64,000 bases of DNA from Laburnicola sp. R22_1 (Eukaryota; Ascomycota; Dothideomycetes; Pleosporales; Didymosphaeriaceae): the NCBI GenBank assembly GCA_014281115.1, contig JACONQ010000017.1, positions 558,001-622,000 on the forward strand. Direction: 5' to 3'. Below, in pieces: positions 34,373 to 44,210 of the stretch. Every line of letters starts with the position of its first letter. Position 1 is the stretch's first letter. Below the pieces are notes generated by a model, which saw nothing but the letters and a program-made list of their open reading frames with translations, ran no database searches and was not told where the DNA came from. Position numbers and translations under genes: made by a program.

Positions 34373-36088
34373 TCACCCCCAAATATCCTTCCAAAACTGC
34401 TTGAATCCATACTGCCTCTCCACCCTCTCATCCCTCACTCTGGCCTTCTCGCCCACCAATGTATCCATCACACCCGTCGAGCCCGCAAACCTCTGTCCAA
34501 AGCCTTCGACCTTCCTGACGGGTTTGACGGCCCTCTCTCTAATGGCGGCGGCGAGCTGCGGCGCGACGTCGGCGTACATCGCATCGAGTTCGCGTTGGAG
34601 CGAGAAGTAAGGCTTTTTAGCGAGGTCGGGCGCTTGGAGGTTGTAGGAGCGCGTTTTGCTGTTGAGGTCGGTGATGGCGACGGTGTGGTAGGCGGATTCG
34701 GTGGCTTCCCAGTGCGGGTCGCGGAAGGGGTGGGAGACTGGCGAGACGGACGAGGGAGCGACAGGAAACGGGACTTGAACGGTTGCGGTAGATGGCTCCG
34801 TGGCTTCGGGGTTGATTGGCGGGTGGGCGTCGACGTCAAGATTTACTCTTTCTGCAACAATTTGTTCGGATATGGGAGCGGCTGCAGAGCCTGTGGAAGG
34901 AACTTTGAGTTCCCCCGAGAGGGAAATTTGCGACACGTGGCCGTCATTGTCCACGGTATTGACGACTTCTACTTTCTTCCTCTGCGGGTTGGCGATGAGT
35001 TCGGCCTTCGCGTATGCCTCTGCTCTCTTCATCTGCTCTTGCAAGGTACCGCCCTTGCTCGCAATCATCCTCGCGGCATACCTCTTCCATTCCGCCCTCA
35101 ATCTACTCCGAAACTTGCTCGCTGCCGCCACGAGCTCTTGCTGCTTTTCGATCCACGGTGGCACAATCTCCTGCTTCTGGATCATCTTATTCAAGAAGTA
35201 TTCCGTGGAGTCGATGAAGGGGCTCGAGGCATTGTAGTCGCGCTCGACCTGCTTGCCGCGATTGGGCAGGTTCTTGAACTGACCGCGCGCTATGGCATCC
35301 TCGATGCGTTCGTTTGCGAGGGCGGAGAGGCCTTGGATGGTGCCGGGTACGATGGAGCGAGCGTGTGGCGAAAAGCGATCCTTCAACTCCTGGAAGCGCT
35401 GCTGGCGCTCCTGCTCGTCGAGGTCAGAGTCCTTCAAGCTGGCATACAAACCACTCCGATCTCGCGCATCGGCTAACCGGACGCCCGCACCAGCCTTAGT
35501 TCCTCGCCCCGTGTCAACCGTAGTTGGCAAACGTGCTGCGGGCCCCAACTTGATGGGCTTGTGGGCGTCGTTGAGCATGCGCAGGCTGGCATCGTGCAGA
35601 GACTCGGTGCCTGACCATGGGTCGGCTGTGGCGATGTCGCGCGCGTGGCGACCAGTGGTAGAGGGAAGCGCTGCTTCGGCGACGGCGTTGCCATGCTCGG
35701 CACGGAAGTTTGCGGATGCTATACGCTCTTCGAGTTGTCGCTTGAGATGCTCGCTGAAGTCTGCTTCGGATACTGTCTTTTGCGCACCGCGGCCGCCACT
35801 CTCCAGCGCTTCGTTGCTCATCTCTCGCAGCCGACGTGTCATTGCACCCTCGTCCCCATCCTTTGCTTCTGAGCTTCCACCCCCGGCGTCTTGTCTTCTA
35901 CTCTTCTCCTCGCGACCCCCTCCCCCTTCCCCATCGTCCTTCCGCTGTGCGGCTGACTCGGCGGCATATCGTCGTACAGAAGCGGGCGCAATGCGGCGAC
36001 CCGGAATCGGAGCTTGAGATGGCAGTCCACGTTTAGCCCGCAGACAGCGAGCACAGATATAAGGCGACAAAGCAGCGGATGCGGGCAT
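34373..36088 (-). CDS. mitochondrial DUF1992 (DNAJC28-like) protein
   Basis: Single exon, 571 aa. The first 40 residues (MPASAALSPYICARCLRAKRGLPS, then RRYAAESAAQRK) look like a mitochondrial presequence with a CxxC pair. The centre holds the DnaJ-homologue subfamily C member 28 conserved domain (DUF1992): LANERIEDAIARGQFKNLPNRGK (about 255-277), then STEYFLNKMIQKQEIVPPWIEKQQEL and a helical RSRLRAEWKRY segment. No J domain is present, as usual for fungal members. The C-terminal third is Pro/Ser-rich, then helical (SLQRELDAMYADVAPQLAAAIRER) and ends with GFKQFWKDIWG. Function in fungi is not established; animal DNAJC28 has been linked to Golgi/COG, so mitochondrial location is my inference from the N-terminus. 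Confidence 0.88.
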   Translation of the reverse strand: MPASAALSPYICARCLRAKRGLPSQAPIPGRRIAPASVRRYAAESAAQRKDDGEGGGGREEKSRRQDAGGGSSEAKDGDEGAMTRRLREMSNEALESGGRGAQKTVSEADFSEHLKRQLEERIASANFRAEHGNAVAEAALPSTTGRHARDIATADPWSGTESLHDASLRMLNDAHKPIKLGPAARLPTTVDTGRGTKAGAGVRLADARDRSGLYASLKDSDLDEQERQQRFQELKDRFSPHARSIVPGTIQGLSALANERIEDAIARGQFKNLPNRGKQVERDYNASSPFIDSTEYFLNKMIQKQEIVPPWIEKQQELVAAASKFRSRLRAEWKRYAARMIASKGGTLQEQMKRAEAYAKAELIANPQRKKVEVVNTVDNDGHVSQISLSGELKVPSTGSAAAPISEQIVAERVNLDVDAHPPINPEATEPSTATVQVPFPVAPSSVSPVSHPFRDPHWEATESAYHTVAITDLNSKTRSYNLQAPDLAKKPYFSLQRELDAMYADVAPQLAAAIRERAVKPVRKVEGFGQRFAGSTGVMDTLVGEKARVRDERVERQYGFKQFWKDIWG

Positions 36089-37258
36089 GTATGTACAATT
36101 AATACAGCGACGATTAGGACGAACGGGCTATGATCCGGTCAAGAGAAAGACGAAGAAGGAACTCTTGTGCACGTCATCACTGCAGGGTGGCGGCCACGCT
36201 GCGAGGAATGCCAAGCAACGGAACTCACTTCGGAACGATTCCGAATAGGGCGGACTACCTGGCGGACACCATACATGTACCACACCCACCACACCGCTCC
36301 AATGTCTCACTGACAGCGGAGGCCAACGTCCCTTCGCTCAAACTATGCCCTTCGAGTATGCGTTTCCTACCCTGATGCCTGATGCGGCCGTCGATAAGTG
36401 AGACATCCGAGGGACCTCGTGTTGGGTCCTTGAAGATAGGATTGCCCCCAGAGACGTAAATATGCTTTGAAGCACCCTACGAAAACAAAAATCGCTTCTA
36501 AACAACCAGATGCCTACTCGAGAAACTTCACCATCAAAGCCCCCTCTCGTACAAATCACCCGCCTCCCCCAAACATCCATGTTCTCTGTCCTCAATCTCG
36601 TGGTCTGTTGCATTTAATATGTATGCAACTGTCCTTCACACCCATTCACCATATTCACCTCCATACCATTTCGCTGTAGTCCTATCCGCAACCACCTTAT
36701 AAGATTTCATATCAATCCTCACGATTAACAAAACTCCCCAAACCCCCACCGAAGTAGAACCTCTACACAAAAATCTCATTCATATCTCGTCCATTACAAG
36801 ACCCCCCAAACATCAACCACGTATACAATCTAAACAATAAACACTGTCTGTCAAGTCCAAGCAAAAAGCAACATCCAATCAAAAGCACAAAATCCATTCA
36901 AAGACACTACCACAACCAAGCAAGACGTTAGGGGGGAATCTCATACTAATGCTGAAACAAAAAAGAGCTCATGGCATCATGGTCGTCCCAGCCTCTCTGC
37001 TCTATTTTGTCCTGCCTCATCAGCCATTATATCCGAACGAAGCAACACTCTCCAGCCTGAACCCAACGCCACGTAAATGCACATCAACGATTCCCGCTTG
37101 GTAGGGCCCAGACCCCTAAGCCTAGCACTATGGTAATTGCGGAAGGGGATGGAAGTATAAAGCATCCGAGATGGCCACAGCGGTGCGGTACTTGACTGAG
37201 CGCTACCGTGGCCGGGAGGGGTGAAACGCATGTACAGAATGGGTTGTTAACGCGTCCG
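36089..37258. other. intergenic: DUF1992 promoter and stu2 3' region
   Basis: No gene recognised. The part from about 36640 to 36940 is A/C-rich, T/G-rich on the stu2 sense strand, and probably lies downstream of stu2. Confidence 0.5.
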
Positions 37259-40036
37259 TCACTGTTGGGGTCGTCCGATGCCTTGCTTAGCCTGCGCAAT
37301 GCATTAGTTCTTGTCTTTCAGGATCAACATAAAAGTTATGGATAGCTTACCTTCATCATTTCAATCCTCTGTTTGAGGTTCTGTGTCACTTCAGCAGCGC
37401 GCTTCCAGCTCTCTGCGCCAGCTGCTGCCTGTGTCCCACCCACACGACTGCTTGCCGTGTCCGCAGGGCTCATGCGTCCTCCGCCGCGAGAAGATAGAGA
37501 TGACTTGGTTGAAGCTGCATCTGGACGCGGACTCAGCTTTCCGCTCAAATTGCTGCCAGGGCGGGATAGGGAACCGTCAATGTTCTCCTTACCTTCGCCA
37601 CCGGGACTTGTCGGACCGTTCGCAAAGCGATCTCTCCTATTGTAGAGAGCTTGATTGCTGTACCCGGAATCACCAAATCGTCCGCCACCATTAGTGTCAG
37701 TGTAGATTTGGTCGCCGAGATCTGTCGGGGGCGGAGACGTTGCACGAACTTGCCGGCTGAGTTCGCGTTTCAATCTATCAACTTCCCGGCGTTGATTTTG
37801 TACAGTTTGTTCGGCCGCTTCAAAGTCGGAGCGCGCACGGACAAGTTGCGTTTCCTTCGCTTTGATAGACAGCACGTCTCTGGTGTGGTCTTCAATGAGT
37901 TGGGCGTTTTGGTTTTGCAGTTCGTGGATCTGCGACGTAAGCTTCGTCCGGTCGCTCCGTATCTCCTCGTTCTGCCGTCTTAGTCTTTCGACTTCCGCTC
38001 GAAGTTCCTCAAGCTCTGCACGTTCTACGAGGCTGATGCCGGCAGGTGCCTGAGCTGCCGGCGCAGCAGCTGTGGGCTCTGCTTGCGGTTTTCCTAGCGG
38101 GCGACCTGCTAGTCCTCGTCCGGCACCGATGCCAAACTTGGGCTGTGTGGGTGGAGGTGCAGCTTCTTCAGGCGGTGGCGATACTGCAGCTTTTCGTGGC
38201 GAAGCGGTACCGGCGATTCCGGAACCCGGCTTTTTCAGACCCCCCAAACGTGAAGGAGCCGTGAGTCCAGCTTTCGGTGCACCGGTCTTTGCAGCACCAG
38301 GCCGGGATGTCGGTTTCGGCGCAAGAGGGGCGGTCGGTTCTTCTGCTGGTGGAGGGGGTGCAGCGGCCGCGGGCGCTGGCTTTTTGGCACCGACAGGTCG
38401 CTTGCCCATAGGCTTCTTACCTACCGGGGCTGCAGCGGGCTTTGGAGGGGGCGCCGCTTTGGGCTTGTACTTTGCTTTGACTTCCGCTGCATCGTGAAAC
38501 TCCTTGATTTTGGCTTTTCGGATGTCATCAAGACCATCCAGATGAGCGTTCATTGGGCGGTCTCCCATGATCTTCCACAGTGTACCCAGAACTTCAGCGC
38601 CGGCTGATCGTTGTACTTCTTGTGATTCGGTGAGCAGTTTTGTGGCAGCTTCTGCAATGCTCTTGACCTCGGGTGGTGGAGGCGCCTCCCTGGTAGTCTT
38701 CAAGCATCGGACCAAAAAGCGCGTCGACTCCAGCTTCACCTGGGGATTCTTGTGCTTCAGAAACTCTATGATTTCTTCCAAGCACTCTGACAAGCTGGTA
38801 GAGGCGAACACTGCGTCTAAAGCATTCCCAATGGCGTCAGCGACAGCCTGCTTCTTCTCCTTCAAACGCTCCATCATCGGATTCATAATGGTAGATCGGT
38901 ACTTGGCGAAACTCTTCTTCAAACCCTTAGCTAAGAGCTCGACACAGTTGGCGGCTGTTGTTACAACGGCAATGTTGGCGTCCTTCATGCTCTTTGCAAA
39001 CCCGCGGACCAAGTCGTCGAATGGTCCTTCAGCAATCTTAGGTACTGCGAGGAGCTTGTGTACGTCGTCTAGGGCCTCTTTTCGGTCTTTCCATTTGGAC
39101 GAGGCCAGGCGCTCATTGAAGTTGTGGGGGATCTTGGCCAGTACGTCGACAGCCTCGTACTCAGGCTCAAGATCGATGGCCGCATCCTCTTCCTCTTCTT
39201 CCTCCTCTTCTTCTCCGCCCGGAGCGGCTGCCGCTGCTTCTTTGGCGGCTTGCTGTGAACGCAACAGTCGTTCTTGCTTCGGCGGGGGTTCATCTTTTAC
39301 TTTCTCGAAGAGTTTGTCCAAGTCCTGTTGCTGTACAGGCTTAAGATCGCCCCAAAACAGGGGCTTCATGGCGTCTTTTAGCCATCGGTAAAACTCGACG
39401 GTCAGCTCCTGCGCTTTAGCTCGGACATTCTTGTCTGCATGACCGTAGACTCTCGGAAGTGCCTTGAGAAGGGGCTTTGGCTCTATAGTTTTGCAGCCGT
39501 ACGCATGGTAGATGTGTGTGAGGGCCTCTAGCGTTGCCGCGATTACTTTGGGCTGTTTATGCGACAGGATAGGCAGGAGCTCTTCGATGACGGGGTCGGG
39601 CTTGTCGGTTTCGACGTACAGCATCAATGCCTCGAGCGCATTCTGCTTCGCAGCTGGTCTTGTTGACGGAAGACCTTTTTCGGCGATGGTGGCGATGGTG
39701 ATGTTCCGTGTTCTACACTGTTTATCAGCAACGCCGTCAACCCACAACCCCGGGCCAGAGCGCATACCGTGTGCAGCCAGTCGAGCCTGAAATCTGAAGG
39801 AAGGAGCACAGCGCCTTGAGGCCCTCTTGTTGCGCGGCCACGTTGGAATCGCCAACGACGCCCTTCCATATGCCGGCATCGTTTACAAACTGACGAACCA
39901 CGGGGTCTGCTGCGCTGGCGGCGAGGTCGAACTCTTTTGCTGCGGCCTCATAGCCTTCTTTTCTGACCTTCCAGTTCTTGTGTACAAAGCGGTCGGGAAG
40001 CGGAAGCTTGCTGAAGTCCTCCTCGGCCTCGGCCAT
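37259..40036 (-). CDS. stu2: XMAP215/Dis1-family microtubule polymerase (Stu2/Alp14/AlpA)
   Basis: Binds tubulin dimers through TOG domains and promotes plus-end growth of microtubules at spindle poles, kinetochores and in the cytoplasm. Exons 39768-40036, 37351-39712 and 37259-37291 give 887 aa, like yeast Stu2 (888). TOG1 spans about residues 1-240 (DRFVHKNWKVRKEGYEAA; KGLPSTRPAAKQNALEAL), followed by an acidic EEEEEEEEE linker. TOG2 spans about 265-510 (ERLASSKWKDRKEALDDV). A Lys/Pro/Ala-rich basic linker (about 515-640) binds the lattice, and a coiled coil lies at about 660-750 (VERAELEELRAEVERLRRQN). The last exon is only 10 codons plus stop (AKQGIGRPQQ). The start at 40036 gives MAEAEEDFSKLPLPDRF. 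A donor (GTAAGT at 40272) suggests a leader intron. Divergent from pac1. Confidence 0.95.
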
Positions 40037-40650
40037 GGCGGTGCGCGGGCGCGGTTGCGGTGGGGTGTCTCGCGGTTGAAGCGCTGTCAAACGGTCGAGT
40101 CAGACGCACATCGGACAGACGGCCCCTCTGTACGAGGAGAAGGCGTACGGGAGTCGTCACTGCTAGGAGACGCCGCGCGGGAGGGCAGGGGAACGGTGGA
40201 AGGGCAGGAGAGAGCGCGTGTGTATACTGCAGGGGGGGGGGCTGGGCGGCAAGCACAACAGAGATTACTTACCGTTGTGTGGAGAGCGACGTGTCCGGCA
40301 AACAACGGCGGCGCGTGATCAATCGAGTGCGGCTGTGGTTGCAGCTAGAATAGGCAACAAGCTCGTGGTGGTGCGGGTGCAGGTGTAGGTTGTGGCTCGT
40401 GACGCAAAAGTTCGTTGTGCTGTGGTGGGCCGCGTCGCCGGTCGCCGGTCGCCCAGCAACCGCACCCGTGTCCGCCCTCCACCGCAAAGGCCTACCTCGA
40501 CTGACCACCGCATGCATGCCGCCCGTCCACACCAGCTCCACTCCCGTCGCATCACCCAAACATCGTGGACACAGCTCTCGTCGCCGAAACCCGCCTTTCG
40601 AGTATATGGTCGCCGCTAGCGGCGGTCCCGCCTGAGTGCCCCATTGCGCT
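40037..40650. promoter_or_regulatory. shared divergent promoter of stu2 and pac1
   Basis: The 614 bp between the two start codons must drive both genes. On the stu2 side a probable leader intron begins with GTAAGT at 40272. A run of nine G residues lies near 40232. Open frames here (for example 40269-40745, minus) overlap the pac1 start and have no domain. Confidence 0.6.
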
Positions 40651-42141
40651 ATGAGTGCCATATTGACCGACCGGCAAGCCGAAGAACTGTGAGTGCAAAG
40701 AGACTGGGATGGCGGGCAGCACACTGACACGGTGCGGACAGCCACAAGGCCATAATAGCGTATTTAGGCGTAATCAACGCGCCCAACACAGCAGCCGCTT
40801 TTCGGGAAGAGGTGCACATTCCACCCAGTTTCGACGATGCGACGCGGAAGAAGTACGAAGGCCTGCTGGAGAAGAAGTGGACCAGCGTAGTGAGGCTGCA
40901 GAAGAAGGTCGATGCCCCATGTTACTGGCCGTGGCACATTTCGCTGAGACAAACAGGTCCTCGAGCTCGAACAGCGGAACCAAAGCCTCCAAAGCGAACT
41001 CGACTCAACCACCCCCACGTCCCTCCTCCGCAAGAACCAAGACCCCACAAGCTGGCTACCCCGAGCGCCAGCGCGCCATACCCTCCAGTCCCACCGCTCA
41101 CCGATAACATGTGTCGCTTTCCACCCGATTTTCTCTTCGCTCGCTTCCGGTTCTGAAGATGCAACAATCAAAATTTGGGATTGGGAGATGGGTGAGCTTG
41201 AACGCACAGTAAAAGGCCACACCAAAGGGGTGCTAGGCGTGGATTTTGGCGGACCAAGAGGAGGAACGCTGCTGGCATCGTGCTCCAGCGACCTGACGAT
41301 AAAGCTCTGGGACCCGTCAGACGAATACAAGAATATCCGCACGCTCCCTGGACATGACCACTCTGTTTCCGCCATCCGATTCATACCTAGCGGGGCTGCG
41401 GGTTCGCCATCGTCTGGAAATCTACTCGTTTCAGCGTCACGAGACAAAACTCTGAGAATATGGGACGTCACGACTGGCTACTGCGTTAAAACTATTCGGG
41501 GTCATGTGGACTGGGTGCGTGATGTTGCTCCCAGTTTCGACGGCCGATGGCTACTGTCTGCGGGAACCGATCAGACGGCGCGTCTATGGGACGCTAATTC
41601 CGGCGAAGCCAAATGCACATTCCTAGGCCACGAGCATGTCATTGAATGTGTTGCGATAGCGCCGCCTGTATCATATGCGAACCTCGCATCGCTTGCAGGT
41701 ATTAAGAAGCCCCCACCGCTAAGCAGCTCCGCCGAGTTTGTTGCCACTGGCTCACGAGACAAGACGATAAAAATATGGGACGGGCGAGGGACATTGATCA
41801 AAACGCTCGCCGGTCACGACAACTGGGTTCGGGGCCTAGTTTTTCATCCGGGAGGGAAATATCTTCTTTCTGTGAGCGACGACAAGACGATACGCTGCTG
41901 GGATCTCACCCAAGAAGGTCGATGCGTCAAGACGGTATCTGACGCTCACTCGCACTTTGTCAGCTGCATACGTTGGGCACCAAACGTCGTCAAAGACGTT
42001 TCAGTCAATGGCGATGCAGCGAACGGGGCGTTGGTGAACGGAGTGAACAAGAAGAAAGAGGAAGAAGCTGCGAAAGCGGGGATAAGATGTGTCATAGCGA
42101 CGGGGAGCGTCGATCTGGACGTTCGCATATTCGCTTCTTGA
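40651..42141 (+). CDS. pac1: nuclear distribution protein Pac1/NudF (LIS1 orthologue)
   Basis: Dynein regulator: with NudE it binds the dynein motor, keeps it on microtubules at plus ends and is needed for nuclear migration. Exons 40651-40688, 40742-40907 and 40957-42141 give 462 aa, the usual family length. Residues about 8-40 form the LisH dimerisation motif ([16 protein letters not shown]). [19 protein letters not shown] leads into a short coiled coil, and seven WD40 repeats fill about residues 105-460, with visible IKIWDWE, IKLWD, LRIWD, ARLWD, IKIWDG, IRCWD and VRIFAS ends. The second intron uses the unusual donor GTCGAT but is required to keep [10 protein letters not shown] in frame as in orthologues. 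An Asn/Gly/Lys insert near residue 425 ([11 protein letters not shown]) is typical of fungal versions. Confidence 0.95.
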
Positions 42142-42893
42142 TTTACGTGGAAGACTTAATCACACCGCAAGTCTTCAACAAGCGTAAAGTTCTCGACGCT
42201 CTTGAGCGCGTCTAGAGCACGGCAGAGCACGCCGTCTCAGCTATCTAACCCCTCAGCGCGGGTTTCTCCATCTGTGATGAGGAGAGATTGCAAGGCGGAT
42301 TCTGTTCTTCACTTGGTGGACCATCTGCAACTCTCTTCTTAGGTTGGATGGCGCTTCATGGATTCATGTATGATTACCTGAATAGCAGTCTCAAGAGGGG
42401 TTTCTTACATGGAGTTGCCGTGCACAGAACGGGACGGTTGGTGGATCATATAGGGTAGGTACTGCGTTGCGACCGATAGAGCGGCTTTATCCACAGGTCG
42501 TGATTACTGGACATTGTTCCATTCTGCAATGTACATAATGAACTGTCTATTAAACTGGACCTTGCCTATGCAGCTCATATTTCTCTATGCATTTTGTCGC
42601 ACGCGCCTTGAGTTCGGCTAGGCGGGCGGGCGCCCGAGGGCCACTGCACGTGACACTAGCTTGCCAAGGAAACGGTGACTAAGAGCCCACCTGCGCTAGC
42701 TTCTGCTGAAAAATCAGCTCTAAGCTCCGCTCCGAGCTTTATCTTTTCTCTGCAACTGTCTCCGCCAGCAATTATCCTCTACCCTCACCATCCTCCCATG
42801 AGGGCTTTGTCCTGCCCCGCGACCAGTTTTAACCTCCGTTCACCGAGCGATGTATACTTGGAAGCAATCAGTCGCGGGGTTCTAGTCCACCAG
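42142..42893. other. pac1 3' region, then promoter and first exon of the snoRNA host transcript
   Basis: No protein-coding gene. The first exon of the snoRNA host ends at 42893 (CCAG|GTCAGT). A pyrimidine-rich stretch at about 42738-42800 could lie near the start of transcription, which I cannot place. Confidence 0.5.
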
Positions 42894-42923
42894 GTCAGTA
42901 CTCTCTATTTCTCGTCCTGGACA

Positions 42924-43014
42924 CCTACATGATGATACATATAGCCATTTACAAACTAGAGTCTTTGACCTCTCGGGGAATGAAACTTACGCTTTGCACG
43001 TCAGTCTGAAAGGA
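42924..43014 (+). ncRNA. snR78: C/D snoRNA, snR78-like (LSU Um2421)
   Basis: Box C ATGATGA at 42929-42935 and box D CTGA at 43006-43009, closed by a short CCT/AGG stem. The D' guide 42952-42963 (CAAACTAGAGTC), upstream of a degenerate D' TTGA at 42965, is complementary to LSU GACTCTAGTTTG. The fifth base before D' pairs with the U equivalent to yeast U2421, the snR78 site. The second guide before box D (TTTGCACGTCAG) is perfectly complementary to conserved LSU CTGACGTGCAAA; the +5 rule then selects the A of CTGA, about A757 in my yeast count, which I do not know as a yeast methylation site. Confidence 0.92.
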
Positions 43015-43214
43015 TTGGTTCGGCCACTGTTCGAAATCGGAAAACATTGCAAGAATTGTGCTGACGCGACACAGATGGACTTTGAATTGCCATGACCATG
43101 GCTTAGATGACCCGCGCTGGCAACTAACTGCTCTCTTTTAGCAACAGGACGCTCATCGTATCTGGTATTGTGGCCACTACGCGTTGTACGTATACTTCTC
43201 ATTTCTCCTTCTGC

Positions 43215-43304
43215 TTTCTATGATGAACATTCTGTGCTTCGGCACAGCTGGAATTACTGGCTGAGACTTAGTCGATGTCGAAAAAATGGCTGTTACTGAT
43301 CTAC
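43215..43304 (+). ncRNA. snR77: C/D snoRNA, snR77-like (SSU Um578)
   Basis: Box C ATGATGA 43220-43226, D' CTGA 43261-43264, a C'-like GATGTC near 43273, and D CTGA 43296-43299. The D' guide (GCTGGAATTACTG, 43247-43259) pairs with the universally conserved SSU segment CGGTAATTCCAGC with one G-U pair. The fifth base before D' faces the U equivalent to yeast U578, the snR77 target. The D guide has no obvious rRNA partner. Confidence 0.93.
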
Positions 43305-43418
43305 TCCTACTCTTGCGCACCTATTGATGCATAGCAAGATTCTTATCGCTGACACGCTTTCTGATAGGGTTCCGTCGCCTCGTTGGTACGCATCACCCTC
43401 CTCCTCGTATAGCCACGC

Positions 43419-43508
43419 TTCCTATGATGAATAACGGCACTGGGCACCGATCATTCGTGATGGACAAGTCCTATTGGCAGGCCTAGAAAACCTCGCCCAC
43501 TGATTTCG
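43419..43508 (+). ncRNA. snR76: C/D snoRNA, snR76-like (LSU Cm2197)
   Basis: Box C ATGATGA 43424-43430, D' CCGA 43447-43450, C' GTGATGG 43457-43463, D CTGA 43500-43503. The D' guide (GGCACTGGGC) is complementary to LSU GCCCAGTGCT with a terminal G-U pair, placing the third C of GCCC (yeast C2197) opposite the fifth base before D'. The duplex is about 10 bp, shorter than for its neighbours. The choice of D box is less certain than that of the C box. Confidence 0.87.
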
Positions 43509-43636
43509 CCGACGTCCTCTTAACCCAAGATTGAAGTTACGGATCGTGCTGATTGGAAATCAGGGCTTGCGGTCAACGACGCATGTAATGCGCTGTATAA
43601 TCTGTCTGGTACGGCTCCTCCCTACTTCTTCCCCCC

Positions 43637-43726
43637 AAAGAGATGAGACCTCTTTAGATGACGAGTCTGACGGGTTTCCCTCTGAAGACACCATCTTTTA
43701 ATACCATTCATGCATAACTGAACTTT
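43637..43726 (+). ncRNA. snR75: C/D snoRNA, snR75-like (LSU Gm2288)
   Basis: Box C is a variant, AGATGAG at 43641-43647. D' CTGA is at 43667-43670 and D CTGA at 43718-43721. A terminal stem AAAG (43637-43640) / CTTT (43723-43726) encloses the boxes. The D' guide TTAGATGACGAG (43654-43665) is perfectly complementary to LSU CTCGTCATCTAA; the fifth base before D' pairs with the G equivalent to yeast G2288. An alternative D box at 43682 would make the RNA unusually short. Confidence 0.92.
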
Positions 43727-43835
43727 ACCATTCACTTTATCACTGCCCATGCCGTTGAGCATACCCCAACTGACTCATTTACAGAACCGCAAGCTGTTCT
43801 TCGTGGTACGCTATACAAATTTCCCCTTGCTAGCC

Positions 43836-43915
43836 ACACTATGATGAACCGACAACACAAAGACAAGCATATGTCCAAGCCTCGGCGACGACGACACCTG
43901 TCACGTCTGAACTAC
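43836..43915 (+). ncRNA. snR74: C/D snoRNA, snR74/U27-like (SSU Am28)
   Basis: Box C ATGATGA 43841-43847 and box D CTGA 43907-43910. The guide AGACAAGCATATG (43861-43873) is perfectly complementary to the SSU 5' region CATATGCTTGTCT. With a degenerate D' CCAA at 43875-43878, the fifth base upstream pairs with A28 (yeast numbering), the site of yeast snR74 and human U27. The D-box guide has no target I recognise. Confidence 0.94.
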
Positions 43916-44045
43916 GCCTTGCTCTCTACGCTCCTCGCGACCTTGCAGACGCCAACTAACATTGGCAACAGACCTGCTGAAGCCAGCAGCTCATTCGCTC
44001 CTTTGCGTATTGTGTAAGTTCCCTTGAATCTCCTCACTTCCGACT

Positions 44046-44134
44046 TTACAAGATGAACATTCATTTATCACGACGGTCTACCGAGCTACGGCTATGGTGA
44101 TAATCGCCTGTGACAGGGCAAGAGTCTGACAATA
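44046..44134 (+). ncRNA. snR73: C/D snoRNA, snR73-like (LSU Cm2959)
   Basis: Box C AGATGAA 44051-44057, D' CCGA 44081-44084, C' GGTGATA near 44096, D CTGA 44126-44129. The guide TCACGACGGTCTA (44068-44080) is perfectly complementary to LSU TAGACCGTCGTGA, in the peptidyl-transferase domain. The fifth base before D' faces the C equivalent to yeast C2959, the snR73 target. Confidence 0.93.
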
Positions 44135-44210
44135 TATTGTCTTTTTCAACTTCACTTGCATATCAATGAAGACTAAGCGCTAACCATTAGCAGATTGATA
44201 TCAGTCCATG

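Larger units (their letters stand above)
42720..44210 (+). ncRNA. intron-hosted C/D-box snoRNA cluster, host transcript
   Basis: Six successive introns, each with one snoRNA, separated by very short exons. Introns: 42894-43141, 43186-43367, 43386-43563, 43609-43784, 43806-43971 and 44014-44193. Four of the donors are GTACG-type (the first is GTCAGT, the last GTAAGT). Acceptors are preceded by CTAAC/CTGAC/CTGAT branch sites. The internal exons (44, 18, 45, 21 and 42 nt) are too short and irregular to encode a protein, so the host appears non-coding. Guide targets follow the order of yeast snR78, snR77, snR76, snR75, snR74, snR73. In fungi such RNAs are freed from debranched introns by trimming. 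The ends of the host transcript are guesses. Confidence 0.85.
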
